A stretch of 64,000 bases of DNA. Origin: an uncultured Duodenibacillus sp. Its GTDB lineage: Bacteria; Pseudomonadota; Gammaproteobacteria; Burkholderiales; Burkholderiaceae_F. Under the pieces are notes generated by a model. It did not search any database and had not been told where the DNA came from. It was given only the letters and a program-made list of their open reading frames with translations. The stretch is from assembly GCA_944390715.1 (NCBI GenBank), contig CALXQS010000008.1, forward strand, positions 1-64,000. Reading direction: 5' to 3'. Shown piece after piece: positions 1-9,436 of this stretch. Within the stretch, counting starts at the first letter, position 1, and every line of letters starts with the position of its first letter. The position numbers were made by a program, and so were the translations under genes.

Positions 1-2
1 AG

Positions 3-149
3 CAATCCGCCAGGAAGCAGAGCGAAAAAATGTTTGAAACTGCGCGGATGGAAGATTTGGCAGTTTTAGATAAACGGATAAGCAAAAGCGCCGCCGTCAG
101 CGTCAATAAAACGCGCAGCTCAGACAAAACCTGCGCCAAGCTTGCCTAG
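3..149 (+). CDS. possible 3' end of an unidentified gene, cut by the window edge
   Basis: A plus-strand frame is open from base 3 to a TAG at 147-149. It would encode a basic 48-residue C-terminus ending in CAKLA. The stop lies tail-to-tail on the mdaB stop codon through a shared CTAG. I do not recognise the family. The minus strand is also open here, so this could be chance. A LysR-type regulator often sits beside mdaB, but nothing visible identifies this fragment as one. Confidence 0.3.
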   Translation, partial: QSARKQSEKMFETARMEDLAVLDKRISKSAAVSVNKTRSSDKTCAKLA

Positions 150-730
150 AGTGCCGAGAAGTTCTTCCTGACAAGCTCAACAAAGCGCTTGAAGTCGGCC
201 TCATGCGTTGGGTTTTTGACAACGTCATTGGCCATAAACGTCGGCATCGGCTTCATGCCGATGAATTGAAAAGCCTTGTGCGAAGGCATCAGCACGGCAT
301 CAATGCCTTTTCCTTCGAAAAACTCTTCGGGCGCGACGAAAGCATTCAGAGGAGCATTCCACGTGCAGGAAAGCATGTAGCGGGCCTTGCGGATGCCGCC
401 TCGGCCATAGTTGACATCGGGAGCCGTACGCGTTCTTCCGTCGCCATTGGCAACGCCCGGCGCACAAAACACCTCGTCGACGTAGTGCTTGACCTGCCAG
501 GGAGCAGCCATCCACCAAATAGGCGTCTGCAGAAGAACTGCATCAGCCTTGATGAGCTTTTTTCCCTGCTCTGCAGCATCCCATTGACCATCCACGCGAA
601 CGACATCCACGCTCCATCCCATTTCTTCGAGCGTTCGGCGGGCAAGTTCGCAGTAATGGTGGCTGAGCGTGCCGCCTGTTCCGTGAAATTCACAGCCGCC
701 GTCAATGATAAGCGCGTATTTTTCAGTCAT
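146..730 (-). CDS. mdaB: MdaB-like NAD(P)H:quinone oxidoreductase
   Basis: A 194-residue flavodoxin-fold oxidoreductase, predicted to reduce quinones by two electrons using NADPH and FAD in the cytosol, which protects against oxidative stress. It matches the E. coli MdaB pattern closely: an N-terminal IIDGG segment, the WWMAAPW stretch, DGRTR, a TWNAP motif and the C-terminal PTFMANDV segment. Length is the same as the family (about 193). I chose the ATG at 730 because GGAG stands 6 bases upstream. A TTG at 742 would add four residues but lacks a ribosome site. It follows ftsA after an 85-base gap, in the place where ftsZ usually lies, so it may be cotranscribed with the dcw operon. Confidence 0.9.
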   Translation of the reverse strand: MTEKYALIIDGGCEFHGTGGTLSHHYCELARRTLEEMGWSVDVVRVDGQWDAAEQGKKLIKADAVLLQTPIWWMAAPWQVKHYVDEVFCAPGVANGDGRTRTAPDVNYGRGGIRKARYMLSCTWNAPLNAFVAPEEFFEGKGIDAVLMPSHKAFQFIGMKPMPTFMANDVVKNPTHEADFKRFVELVRKNFSAL

Positions 731-815
731 TTTGGTCTCCAATCACAAAACACCAGCACCTGCAAAGCCGTTCTCAGACGACTGTCTTGAAGCTTTTTCA
801 AAACGCTCAAGCGCA

Positions 816-2078
816 TCAGCCGGAAAAATCGCCGAACATGATGCGGCGCACGACGCCGAGAACGCCGTCAAAGCGTCCGGACTTATGTTTTGAGCCTCCG
901 GCCAGACGCCGTCTTCTCATGGTTTCGAGCAGCACGCCCACCACCGTGGCGTCTTCCGGACTCACAAGGCCAAGCGCGCTGCCTTTTTGCATCGGAGGCA
1001 CGCCCACGCGCACAGGCAGTCCCAGCACCTGCTGCGCGAGCTTGTCAAATCCAGGCATGCGGCTGACGCCTCCCGTGATGACGATGCCGCCGGCGGCTTT
1101 GTTGAGCCAGCCATCGGGCTTGAGAAAATAGTGCGCCGTCACGCGCAGAATTTCTTCGCTGCGCGCTTCGATGATGTTGACTAGATCAGCGCTTGTAATC
1201 GACTCTTCGGTCTGGGTCGATTCGCGAATATAGCGAATGCGCTCAAACCCATCTTCGGCCCGGCGTCCGACATGCCCGTAGGCAAGCTTGATGTCTTCGG
1301 CATCGGCAATCGAGCAGTTGAGCCCTGCGGCGATGTCGCGCGTAATGATCTCGCCGCCGGTCTGCGCCACGCCCGTAAAAGCAATGTGTCCGTGCTCAAA
1401 GCAGGCCGCATCGACCGTGCCCGCGCCGATGTCCAGTGCAATCACGCCAAGCTCTTTTTCCGTCGGCGTAAGGGTTCCTGCAGCGCTCGCCCAAGGCTGC
1501 AGCACGAGACCCTCGATGTCGAGGCTGGCGCGGCGGATGCACTTGACAAGATTGAGCACCACGCTGTCCGAGCCGATGGCAAGGTGCGCATGCGCCTTCA
1601 AAACACTGCCCGTCATCCCCACAGGATCCTGCAGCATGGCATCATCGTTGTCGAGCGTATAGCCCTTGATGACATGCGAGACCACGCGGTCGTCGGCGCT
1701 TTTGGCATCAACCTTGGGATCAAATGCCATTGCCAGACGCGTCGCGCGCTTGACGGCGTTGCTGTCGACTTCTCCGTCGGGCAGCACAAGCTGACCGACC
1801 TTGTTGATGCTGTGCAGATGCTTGCCGGTGAGCGCGGCTGAAACAGTGGTGATCTTGCGTTGAGATGTTGCCTCAGCTTCGGTGACCGCCGCTCTGATGG
1901 ATTCGACGGCAAGCTCAACATCCTGGACGCTGCCCGCATGAATGCCTTCGGCGCTCACCTTGCCGAAGCCCAGCACGGCAAGTTCGCCGTCAGGCCCTGC
2001 CTCGGCCACGGCAACGGAAATCTTGCTTGTGCCGATATCCAAAGCTGCAATCGTTGAATTCAGTTGTGCGCCTTCCAT
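816..2078 (-). CDS. ftsA: Cell division protein FtsA
   Basis: Actin-like ATPase of 420 residues, the same length as E. coli FtsA, that tethers FtsZ filaments to the inner membrane and recruits later divisome proteins. The N-terminal ALDIGTSK phosphate-1 motif, a second DIGAGTVD phosphate-2 segment and ITGGVSRMPG near the C-terminus are visible. The protein ends in a short amphipathic segment (RFDGVLGVVRRIMF) typical of the membrane-targeting tail. The ATG shares a base with the ftsQ stop (TGATG), implying translational coupling. ftsZ does not follow it. Confidence 0.97.
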   Translation of the reverse strand: MEGAQLNSTIAALDIGTSKISVAVAEAGPDGELAVLGFGKVSAEGIHAGSVQDVELAVESIRAAVTEAEATSQRKITTVSAALTGKHLHSINKVGQLVLPDGEVDSNAVKRATRLAMAFDPKVDAKSADDRVVSHVIKGYTLDNDDAMLQDPVGMTGSVLKAHAHLAIGSDSVVLNLVKCIRRASLDIEGLVLQPWASAAGTLTPTEKELGVIALDIGAGTVDAACFEHGHIAFTGVAQTGGEIITRDIAAGLNCSIADAEDIKLAYGHVGRRAEDGFERIRYIRESTQTEESITSADLVNIIEARSEEILRVTAHYFLKPDGWLNKAAGGIVITGGVSRMPGFDKLAQQVLGLPVRVGVPPMQKGSALGLVSPEDATVVGVLLETMRRRRLAGGSKHKSGRFDGVLGVVRRIMFGDFSG

Positions 2079-3067
2079 CAGTTGTCAACCTTTTTGCCAG
2101 CAGAAGAGCTTTTCGTCTTTCGTTTGTTGTCGGGCCTGCCGCTGCCCGCATTCTTGTTCTCGGCCTTTTTTCCTGTTTGGACCTGCTGCTCAGGCAAAAG
2201 AATCTTCTGCCCTTCTGCACGGTCTTTTTCCTGCGGATGCGCGGCAAGCCATCTTTCATGCGATGAAGCCGTTGGAAGACGGGCTGCAAACGCATCCTTG
2301 TAGCGGGCGTCAATGCGCTCGGGATAGCCCTGCATCATCTCGGCCACATCAGGAAGATTGTCCATGACCTGCGCAAGCCTCACCGCAGGCCCGTTTTTTG
2401 TGAGCGCCCGGCCAAGTTCGATTTTCATTGCGTCAAACTGCGCCGATTCAATCACGATCGACCAGCTGCCGCGAAATGTGGCGTCAACTGCCTTGACCTT
2501 GGCTGAGAGGCGCTGGGCCTGCTCTTCAAAAAGCGGCAGCAGCCGGACGGCCTGCGAGACGTACTGCGGGTCGCCCGAGAAAGTCGGCATCGCCGTCAGC
2601 CGATCAATGGGCTCATCGTTGCTTGAAAAGAGCACGCCCTCGTCGCTCACCAGCCTGCCATCTTCAAAAATGGCCACGGCCTTGTGCCGCACCACGTCCA
2701 CATGCAGCGCGTCAGGCCACAGACGCGTCACCTCAGCGCTTTTAATCCAGGAGATGTCTTCAACCGCCTTTTTGACGCGGCCGATGTCGGCCGTCAGCAT
2801 ATTGCCGCGAAGGCTGCCCTTGACGGCATTGACGACTTCCTCAAGGCCCATGGCCTCGACAGGTCCCCGCACCTCGACCGATTCTATGGCAAGAAACGGC
2901 GTTTGATGCATGCGCACGGCGCCAAAAACCGCAAGCGCGGCAAAAAGACAAACCGCTGCCGCCTTCCAGCGTCTGCTGCGCACGCCTGAAGGCAGCGGCG
3001 CCTGGGGCTTCTCGCCGCCTTGAGGCTGCCTCGCTTTGCGCTCGGTTTTCTTTTTCGGTTCCGCCAC
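2078..3067 (-). CDS. ftsQ: Cell division protein FtsQ
   Basis: Bitopic divisome protein of 329 residues that links early and late division proteins through FtsB/FtsL. It has a basic cytoplasmic N-tail (about 1-33), one membrane helix (about 34-51), then a POTRA-type domain starting near FLAIESVEVRG and a periplasmic beta domain. The C-terminus is extended by a lysine- and serine-rich low-complexity tail (last 45 or so residues), longer than in E. coli FtsQ (276 residues). The start is GTG with GGAG about 10 bases upstream. It lies 21 bases after ddlB and overlaps ftsA. Confidence 0.93.
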   Translation of the reverse strand: MAEPKKKTERKARQPQGGEKPQAPLPSGVRSRRWKAAAVCLFAALAVFGAVRMHQTPFLAIESVEVRGPVEAMGLEEVVNAVKGSLRGNMLTADIGRVKKAVEDISWIKSAEVTRLWPDALHVDVVRHKAVAIFEDGRLVSDEGVLFSSNDEPIDRLTAMPTFSGDPQYVSQAVRLLPLFEEQAQRLSAKVKAVDATFRGSWSIVIESAQFDAMKIELGRALTKNGPAVRLAQVMDNLPDVAEMMQGYPERIDARYKDAFAARLPTASSHERWLAAHPQEKDRAEGQKILLPEQQVQTGKKAENKNAGSGRPDNKRKTKSSSAGKKVDN

Positions 3068-3088
3068 CTCTAGCCGTCTCCGGTGCGC

Positions 3089-4039
3089 TTAGGCTGCACG
3101 CTCGTAGTCAAGCGCAGCCCGCGAAGCAAGGTGCAGGCACAAATCCGCATAGTCGACTCCGACGGCGCGTGCGGCCATCGGCACAAGCGAGTGCGGCGTC
3201 ATGCCGGGGCTGGTGTTGAGCTCAAGCAGCACAAAAGAGCCGTCTGCACGCATCATCACATCAATGCGCCCCCAACCGCGAGCTCCGAGAACAGCGAAAG
3301 CCTTCTCGCAGGCAAGCTGCACTTCGCGCGTCTTGGCCTCATCGAGTTGAGCCGGGCAGTCGTAGGAAACTGCATTTCCAAAATACTTGTTGTGGTAGTC
3401 GTAATCGCCTTCAGGAGCACGGATTTCAATGATGGGAAGCGCCTTGCCGTCAATAATGGCAACCGTAAACTCGCGGCCGCAGATGCGCTCCTCGACAAGC
3501 GCGCCTTCTTTGAGCGCAAGCGCATCGTTGATCGCTTTTTTAAGCGCATTCACATCGGCGCCTTTGAGCTTTGCTACGCCGATCGAAGAGCCGTCGGAAA
3601 CAGGCTTGACCACGAGATCGCGCCCGAGAGCAGCAAGCACGCTTTCAGCCTCGTCAGCGCTTTTGACCACCATTCCCTTTGCCACCGGCAGGCCGCTGGC
3701 GATCCAGAGCCTGCGCGTGAGCTCCTTATTCATGGCAATGGCGCTGGCGCACACGCCGGGACCCGTGTACGGGATCTGCAGATATTCAAGCACTCCCTGC
3801 ACCGTACCGTCTTCTCCAAAACGGCCGTGCAGCGAAATCATCACGCGGTCGAATTTGCCGCGCAGCGACTCCACCGGCGTCTTTGCCGGATCAATGGCCG
3901 CAACATCCACTCCCTTTTGCTGCAGCGCCTCAAACACGCCGTGTCCGGACGAAAGCGAAACTTCGCGCTCGGAACTCATGCCGCCCATCAGCACGGCCAC
4001 GCGCCCCAGACTCTTTGGATCAATCTTTTCAAACTGCAT
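3089..4039 (-). CDS. ddlB: D-alanine--D-alanine ligase
   Basis: ATP-grasp ligase of 316 residues that joins two D-alanines for the UDP-MurNAc pentapeptide. The N-terminal VLMGGMSSEREVSL motif, the ATP-grasp segments VVKPVSDGSSIGV and GREFTVAIIDG, and the metal-binding LLELNTSPGMT near the C-terminus are all present. The position between murC and ftsQ is the standard dcw order. Length matches DdlB (about 306). Confidence 0.97.
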   Translation of the reverse strand: MQFEKIDPKSLGRVAVLMGGMSSEREVSLSSGHGVFEALQQKGVDVAAIDPAKTPVESLRGKFDRVMISLHGRFGEDGTVQGVLEYLQIPYTGPGVCASAIAMNKELTRRLWIASGLPVAKGMVVKSADEAESVLAALGRDLVVKPVSDGSSIGVAKLKGADVNALKKAINDALALKEGALVEERICGREFTVAIIDGKALPIIEIRAPEGDYDYHNKYFGNAVSYDCPAQLDEAKTREVQLACEKAFAVLGARGWGRIDVMMRADGSFVLLELNTSPGMTPHSLVPMAARAVGVDYADLCLHLASRAALDYERAA

Positions 4040-4093
4040 GACTTGTCCTTTCTTTCTTGTGCAACTGTGTGCCGGTCCTATCCGCAGAAAATT

Positions 4094-5479
4094 CTAAGAG
4101 GCCGTGCCCGCAAGCGCCGGCGCAACGCGCCCTACGCTGCCGGCGCCCATTGTGAGCACCACGTCTCCGGCCTTGACAATGCCGCGAAGCGTCTGCGGCA
4201 TGTCGGCCACTTGGGGACAAAAGACCGGCGGATGCGCGCTCTTTTTGCCGACGGCTTCGGCAAGCACCTGACCGTTGACGCCCTCAATAGGCTCTTCGCC
4301 CGCCGGATACACGTCGGCGAGCACCAGCACATCCACGCTCGAGAGAACTTTGACGAATTCTTCAAAGCAGTCGCGCGTACGAGTGTAGCGATGCGGCTGA
4401 AAGGCGAGCACCAGACGTCTGTCGGGCCAAGCGCCGCGCGCGGCGGCGATGGTTGCCGCCATCTCGTGCGGGTGATGGCCGTAGTCGTCGACCAAGGCAA
4501 AGGTGCCGCCCTCGCAGGCAATTTCACCATACTGAGAAAACCTGCGGCCCACGCCTCTGAATTCAGCAAGCGCCTTGACAATGGCCTCATCGGAAACGCC
4601 CACGAGCGTTGCCACGGCGATGGCGGCAAGCGAATTGACCACGTTGTGCACGCCCGGAAGATTGAGCACCACCGGCAGCGGCGAATGATTTTCTCTGAGC
4701 ACCGTATAGGCCATGCGCGTGCCCTGCGCACGGATGTCGACGGCTCGCACATCGGCCTCAGGATTGAACCCGTAGGCAACCACGCGCTTGCTGATCATCG
4801 GCAGAATCGAGCGCACGTTGGCATCATCGGTGCACAGCACGGCAACGCCGTAAAAAGGCAGTCTGCCGATGAAGTCGGCAAAGGCCTTCTTGAGCCGCTC
4901 GAAATCGTGCCCGTAGGTGTCCATATGGTCGGCATCAATATTGGTAACGGCGGCAATCACCGGGGTGAGATTTAAAAACGACGCATCCGACTCGTCGGCC
5001 TCAGCCACAATGTATTCGCCACTTCCCAAGCGCGCATTGGCGCCGGAACTATTGAGCCTGCCGCCGATCACATAAGTCGGATCGAGTCCTGCCGCAGCCA
5101 GAAGCGACGTGGTCAGCGACGTCGTGGTCGTCTTGCCGTGGGTTCCTGCAATGGCAATGCCGCGGCGCAGCCGCATGAGCTCGGCGAGCATCACGGCGCG
5201 CGGCACCACGGGGATATGCGCGGCTCGGGCCGCAACCACTTCGGGGTTGTCCTCATGCACGGCGCTTGAGATGACAAGCGCATCGGCTCCCTCAATATTT
5301 TTGGCGTCGTGTCCCTGATGGACCACGGCGCCCAAGGCCTGCAGCCGCTCCGTCACGGGACTTACGGCGAGATCCGAGCCGCTCACCGTATAGCCCAAAT
5401 TGAGCAGCACCTCGGCAATGCCGCACATGCCCGTGCCGCCGATGCCGACAAAATGCAGGTGCTTGACCATAAACTTCAT
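4094..5479 (-). CDS. murC: UDP-N-acetylmuramate--L-alanine ligase
   Basis: Cytosolic Mur ligase of 461 residues that adds L-alanine to UDP-MurNAc with ATP. It has an N-terminal Rossmann-like GIGGTGMCG motif, the ATP-binding GTHGKTTTT loop, central [10 protein letters not shown] and DHMDTYG segments, and the C-terminal domain. The ATG at 5479 is preceded by AAGG with a 6-base spacer. An internal ATG at 5470 is also possible, but it lacks that spacing. It lies between murG and ddlB. Confidence 0.97.
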   Translation of the reverse strand: MKFMVKHLHFVGIGGTGMCGIAEVLLNLGYTVSGSDLAVSPVTERLQALGAVVHQGHDAKNIEGADALVISSAVHEDNPEVVAARAAHIPVVPRAVMLAELMRLRRGIAIAGTHGKTTTTSLTTSLLAAAGLDPTYVIGGRLNSSGANARLGSGEYIVAEADESDASFLNLTPVIAAVTNIDADHMDTYGHDFERLKKAFADFIGRLPFYGVAVLCTDDANVRSILPMISKRVVAYGFNPEADVRAVDIRAQGTRMAYTVLRENHSPLPVVLNLPGVHNVVNSLAAIAVATLVGVSDEAIVKALAEFRGVGRRFSQYGEIACEGGTFALVDDYGHHPHEMAATIAAARGAWPDRRLVLAFQPHRYTRTRDCFEEFVKVLSSVDVLVLADVYPAGEEPIEGVNGQVLAEAVGKKSAHPPVFCPQVADMPQTLRGIVKAGDVVLTMGAGSVGRVAPALAGTAS

Positions 5480-5522
5480 AAAAAACCTTTCCTTTGCCGC
5501 ATTGCGGCAACATCAAATGCTT

Positions 5523-6608
5523 CTAGCGCAGGCCTGCCGTCGCCTCGATCATGTCGGCCACCTGAGCGGCTGCGTTGCGGCGAGCCAGAGCCCGGGCGCT
5601 TTGCGCCATGTAGAGAATGCGCTCGCGCTTGAGGCTGTGCAAAATGCCAAAGAGATGCTCCGGCGTCAGCTTGGCCTGCTCGAGCATGATCGAAGCGCCG
5701 TGCTCGGCCATGTAGCGCGCGTTGCCGAGCTGATGATTGGTCGTCTTCACAACAAAGGGCACCAGAATGCTCGCCGCTCCCGCAGCGCACAGCTCGCTTA
5801 CGCTCATCGCGCCCGAGCGGCAGATGACGATGTCGCTGTCGCGATAGGCCTGCGCCATGTCGTCAATGAATCCGCGGATATCGGCCTGCACGCCCGCTTT
5901 TTCATAGAGCGCTCGGACGGCTTGGACATTCTTCACCCCCGTCTGATGCACGACTTCCGGACGCGAATCCTCATCAAAAAGCGCCAGCGCCTTCGGCAGC
6001 GTCTCATTGAGAACCTGTGCGCCGAGACTGCCGCCGAAAACCAAAATTTTAAGTTTTCCCGTACGGCCTGCCAGACGCTCCTGCGGGCTTTCGAGCGCTT
6101 CAATCTCCGCACGCACGGGGTTGCCCGTGATTTTGCCCTTTTCCCCGGCCAGCGAGCGCGCCGAGCCGGCAAAGCCGCAGGCAACGGCCGAGGCCTGATT
6201 CATCACGATCTTGGAAGACATCAAAATGTCAGCGTCGCAATTCATGAGCACAATCTTGGTGCCGGCTTTTTTTGCTCCCTTGCACACCGGCACGGCAATG
6301 TAGCCGCCGGTCGTAAACAACACATCGGGCTTCATGCGGCCGATGATGTCAGCGGCCTTGCGCGTAGCCAGAAAAAGCTTGATGATGCCGCTCACCAGCC
6401 CTTTGAGCCCTTTGCCCCGCACGCCCCTGAAGTCAAGCCCCGTAAACTCGATGCCGTCCTTGGCAACCAGCCCGCCTTCCATGCCCGTCTGGGTTCCGAT
6501 CCAGCTTACCGTCCAGCCTCTGCGGCGCATTTCACGGGCCACGGCGAGCCCCGGCATCACATGTCCGCCCGTTCCGGCAGCGCTGATGAGAAGGTGCTTG
6601 TCGCTCAT
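5523..6608 (-). CDS. murG: Lipid II synthase MurG (GlcNAc transferase)
   Basis: GT28 glycosyltransferase of 361 residues that transfers GlcNAc from UDP-GlcNAc to lipid I at the inner face of the membrane, making lipid II. The N-terminal GTGGHVMPGLAVA loop, the second VFGGSLGAQVLN loop and the donor-binding CRSGAMSVSELCAAG region are typical of MurG. It is followed by murC and preceded by ftsW, as in most dcw clusters. Confidence 0.97.
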   Translation of the reverse strand: MSDKHLLISAAGTGGHVMPGLAVAREMRRRGWTVSWIGTQTGMEGGLVAKDGIEFTGLDFRGVRGKGLKGLVSGIIKLFLATRKAADIIGRMKPDVLFTTGGYIAVPVCKGAKKAGTKIVLMNCDADILMSSKIVMNQASAVACGFAGSARSLAGEKGKITGNPVRAEIEALESPQERLAGRTGKLKILVFGGSLGAQVLNETLPKALALFDEDSRPEVVHQTGVKNVQAVRALYEKAGVQADIRGFIDDMAQAYRDSDIVICRSGAMSVSELCAAGAASILVPFVVKTTNHQLGNARYMAEHGASIMLEQAKLTPEHLFGILHSLKRERILYMAQSARALARRNAAAQVADMIEATAGLR

Positions 6609-6649
6609 GAGTCTTTTCCTTATGTATCTCTCTATGCGGCTGAGGCAGG

Positions 6650-7882
6650 CTAAACCTTTCCGCCGCGCATCAAAATGCGGTTTTCACGATCCGTACGCAA
6701 AAGCAGCGCAACGGCAGCAATTGTAGCCATCAGCGATGAGCCGCCATAGCTCATCAAAGGCAGCGTCAGACCCTTGGTGGGGAAAAGTCCCGTGGCAACG
6801 CCTGCGTTGATGACCACCTGCACGCCGATCCATATGCCTACGCCCTCGGCAACAAGCCCCGAGAAGACTCGATCGAGCTTGATGGCCTGACGTCCAATGG
6901 CAAAAGCACGCCTCACCAGCCAATAGTAGGCCGTCAGCGTAATGACCACGCCGACAAAGCCCAGCTCCTCGCCCACCACGGCAAGAATAAAGTCGGTATG
7001 CGCCTCAGGCAGGTAGTGCAGCTTTTCAACGGAAGCTCCAAGGCCCACGCCGAAAAGCTCGCCGCGGCCGAAAGCAATGAGCGAATGGCTGAGCTGATAG
7101 CCCTTGTCAAGCGCGTATTCGCTGCTCCAGGGATCGAGATAGGCCATCACGCGCTGCACGCGCCAGGGCGAGTCATAGATCATCAGCGCAACCACGAGCA
7201 CGACGGCCACGCTCACCACGATGAAGATGCGTACGTTGAGGCCGCCCAAAAAGAGCACTCCCATGGCAATGCACACAATCACCATGATGGCGCCCAGATC
7301 GGGCTGCAGACTAATCAAGGCCGACACAAAGCACATCACCACGGCCATGGGTCCCAGCCCTTTGGTAAAGGAGTGCATGTAGTCCTGGCGCTGCACCGTG
7401 AAGTAGGCCGCACCGACGAGCGCTGCAAATTTCGCCAGTTCCGTGACCTGCAGGCTTAAAAACCCAAGATCAATCCAGCGCCTTGAGCCGTTGACCGACT
7501 TGCCTACGCCCGGCACGAGCACCAAGCACAAAAGCACAATGGCCAGGGCCACGAGAAACGGGGCAAGCTTGTTCCAAACCCGCATCGGAATGCGGTAGAC
7601 GACGCAGCCCATCGCAAGGCTCATCGCGATGAAAAGAAGGTGCCTCACCAGAAAGTGATACGGCGTCGTGTTGTACTTGGGACTGTCGGCAAGCGAAATC
7701 GAAGCCGAATACACCATCAAGGCGCCAAGCGAGAGCAGTCCGACCACAAGCAGTATGACCACCCAATCGGCGCCGTCGGGCTTTACGACCGAAGCGCGGC
7801 CGCGCAGCACCGGCTCATCGGCCCACGCTCTATATTCCGCACTCTGCGCCTGCGCTCTGGCACGTCCCCCGAAAAGCCCCAT
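6650..7882 (-). CDS. ftsW: SEDS-family peptidoglycan polymerase FtsW
   Basis: Polytopic SEDS protein of 410 residues with about ten membrane segments, acting as the septal glycan-strand polymerase with the transpeptidase FtsI. Characteristic stretches include GSRRWIDLG, the LQPDLGAIMV segment and the C-terminal PLMSYGGSS motif. The first about 45 residues are cytoplasmic. The ATG overlaps the murD stop (TAATG), so translation is probably coupled. Confidence 0.96.
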   Translation of the reverse strand: MGLFGGRARAQAQSAEYRAWADEPVLRGRASVVKPDGADWVVILLVVGLLSLGALMVYSASISLADSPKYNTTPYHFLVRHLLFIAMSLAMGCVVYRIPMRVWNKLAPFLVALAIVLLCLVLVPGVGKSVNGSRRWIDLGFLSLQVTELAKFAALVGAAYFTVQRQDYMHSFTKGLGPMAVVMCFVSALISLQPDLGAIMVIVCIAMGVLFLGGLNVRIFIVVSVAVVLVVALMIYDSPWRVQRVMAYLDPWSSEYALDKGYQLSHSLIAFGRGELFGVGLGASVEKLHYLPEAHTDFILAVVGEELGFVGVVITLTAYYWLVRRAFAIGRQAIKLDRVFSGLVAEGVGIWIGVQVVINAGVATGLFPTKGLTLPLMSYGGSSLMATIAAVALLLRTDRENRILMRGGKV

Positions 7883-9408
7883 TACGCACTTCCTCCCGCG
7901 GCATTTTCAGCAACGGCCTCGGTCTGCGCCGGCTTCTCGCGGCGCGCGATGTCCTGCGCCTTGACCACAAAGCGGCGGCTGCGTTCGGCATAGTCCTTGA
8001 ACATGTCCCAGCTCGCGCACGCCGGCGAAAGCAAAACAACATCGCCGGGCTTTGCCGCCGCCCAAGCTAGTTCTACGGCGCGCTCAAAATCGCTACCCGC
8101 CTCTTCATAGGCAATGCCCGCAGCCGCCACGGCCTCCTTAATTTTCGGCGCATCCCGTCCGATGAGCACCGCATGCACCGCCCAGCGCGCGAGTTCGTCG
8201 ACCAACGGAGCAAAATCCTGCCCCTTGCCGTCGCCGCCCAGAATAATGGAGCTTCTGCGGCCCGTCTTGCCCAGTCCGTTCAAGGCGGCAATGGTTGCCC
8301 CGACATTGGTGCCCTTGCTGTCGTCAATGAATTCAATGCCGTTGACTTCAAGCACGGGCTGCACGCGATGCGGCTCGCCTTGATATTTTTTGAGCGCATC
8401 GAGCGCCGCAGCCAAGCTGATGCCGCAGGCCGACACCAAGGCAAGCGCGGCAAGCGCATTCATGGCATTGTGCCGGCCCCGAATCTGCAGCGCGTCCACC
8501 GGCATTAAAAGCGTTTTTTCCACCGACTCGGCCGCAAGCTGCGCGGCCTTCGTCGCGCCGAACGCCGGCGCCCGACGAATGTGCGAAAGCCACTCGAGGC
8601 CCGCCTCCTGCGTGATGCCCCACCGTCCGGGCTCACGCGGATCGGCGTCGGCAAACACCTCCACCAAAGACGGATCAACGCCTTCGGCGCACTTCATGAC
8701 GACAGGATCCTCGGCATTGAGCACTCTTCGAGTAGCGGCTGAAAATATCCGCGCCTTAGCGGCGGCATAGTCCTCAACCGAGCCGTGCCAGTCGACGTGA
8801 TCTTCGGTGAGATTTAAAAAGGCCGCGGCCGTGCACTCAAGGCTTTGCGTGGTCTGCAGCTGAAAGCTCGAAAGCTCAAGCACCCAGACATCGGGAAGTT
8901 CGTTGGCCTTCAAAAGCCTGTCAAGCTCGCTGACGGCATTGGGACCGATGTTGCCTGCCACGCATGCTGAAAGTCCTGCGGCGCGCACCATGCACCCGGT
9001 CAGAGAGGTTGTGGTCGTCTTGCCATTGGTTCCCGTAATGGCAATGATTTTCGGACGATACTTGCGAAATCCTTCCAAGCGCTTCAATTCACGGGCAAAA
9101 AGCTCGATTTCTCCGACAACTTCAATGCCGCGTTCGCGAGCACGGCGCACCACGCAGGCTGCGGCGGAAAACTGAGGCGAAAGCCCCGGGCTGATGACGA
9201 CAAGATCAACGTCGTCGGCCATGGCGGCATCGAACCCGCCTCCGGTAAAACTGATGCCGTCTTCGACAAGCGCGCGGGCTGCCGGCGGGTTTTCTCGCGT
9301 ATCGGCAGCATGCACCTGCCAGCCTCTTTTAAAAAGAAAGCGCGCGGAGGCTGCCCCCGAAGCGCCGCACCCCAAAACAAGAGCTTTTTTGCCGTTTTCC
9401 ACACGCAT
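7882..9408 (-). CDS. murD: UDP-MurNAc-L-Ala--D-glutamate ligase
   Basis: Mur ligase of 508 residues that adds D-glutamate to UDP-MurNAc-L-Ala. Visible features are an N-terminal GCGASGAASA nucleotide loop, the [12 protein letters not shown]-loop, the NLTEDHVDWHG stretch and the C-terminal DDSKGTNVGAT and ILGGDGKGQDF motifs. It is about 70 residues longer than E. coli MurD. Most of the extra length is in the central and C-terminal domains and a C-terminal tail. Confidence 0.96.
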   Translation of the reverse strand: MRVENGKKALVLGCGASGAASARFLFKRGWQVHAADTRENPPAARALVEDGISFTGGGFDAAMADDVDLVVISPGLSPQFSAAACVVRRARERGIEVVGEIELFARELKRLEGFRKYRPKIIAITGTNGKTTTTSLTGCMVRAAGLSACVAGNIGPNAVSELDRLLKANELPDVWVLELSSFQLQTTQSLECTAAAFLNLTEDHVDWHGSVEDYAAAKARIFSAATRRVLNAEDPVVMKCAEGVDPSLVEVFADADPREPGRWGITQEAGLEWLSHIRRAPAFGATKAAQLAAESVEKTLLMPVDALQIRGRHNAMNALAALALVSACGISLAAALDALKKYQGEPHRVQPVLEVNGIEFIDDSKGTNVGATIAALNGLGKTGRRSSIILGGDGKGQDFAPLVDELARWAVHAVLIGRDAPKIKEAVAAAGIAYEEAGSDFERAVELAWAAAKPGDVVLLSPACASWDMFKDYAERSRRFVVKAQDIARREKPAQTEAVAENAAGGSA

Positions 9409-9436
9409 GACTGTTCTCTAAAAAGACTTTTTCCTC

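Noticed and set aside
3083..4975. 630-codon open frame on the plus strand opposite ddlB and murC
   Set aside because: It is antisense to two unmistakable genes, has histidine- and arginine-rich composition without motifs, and arises from codon bias in GC-rich DNA.
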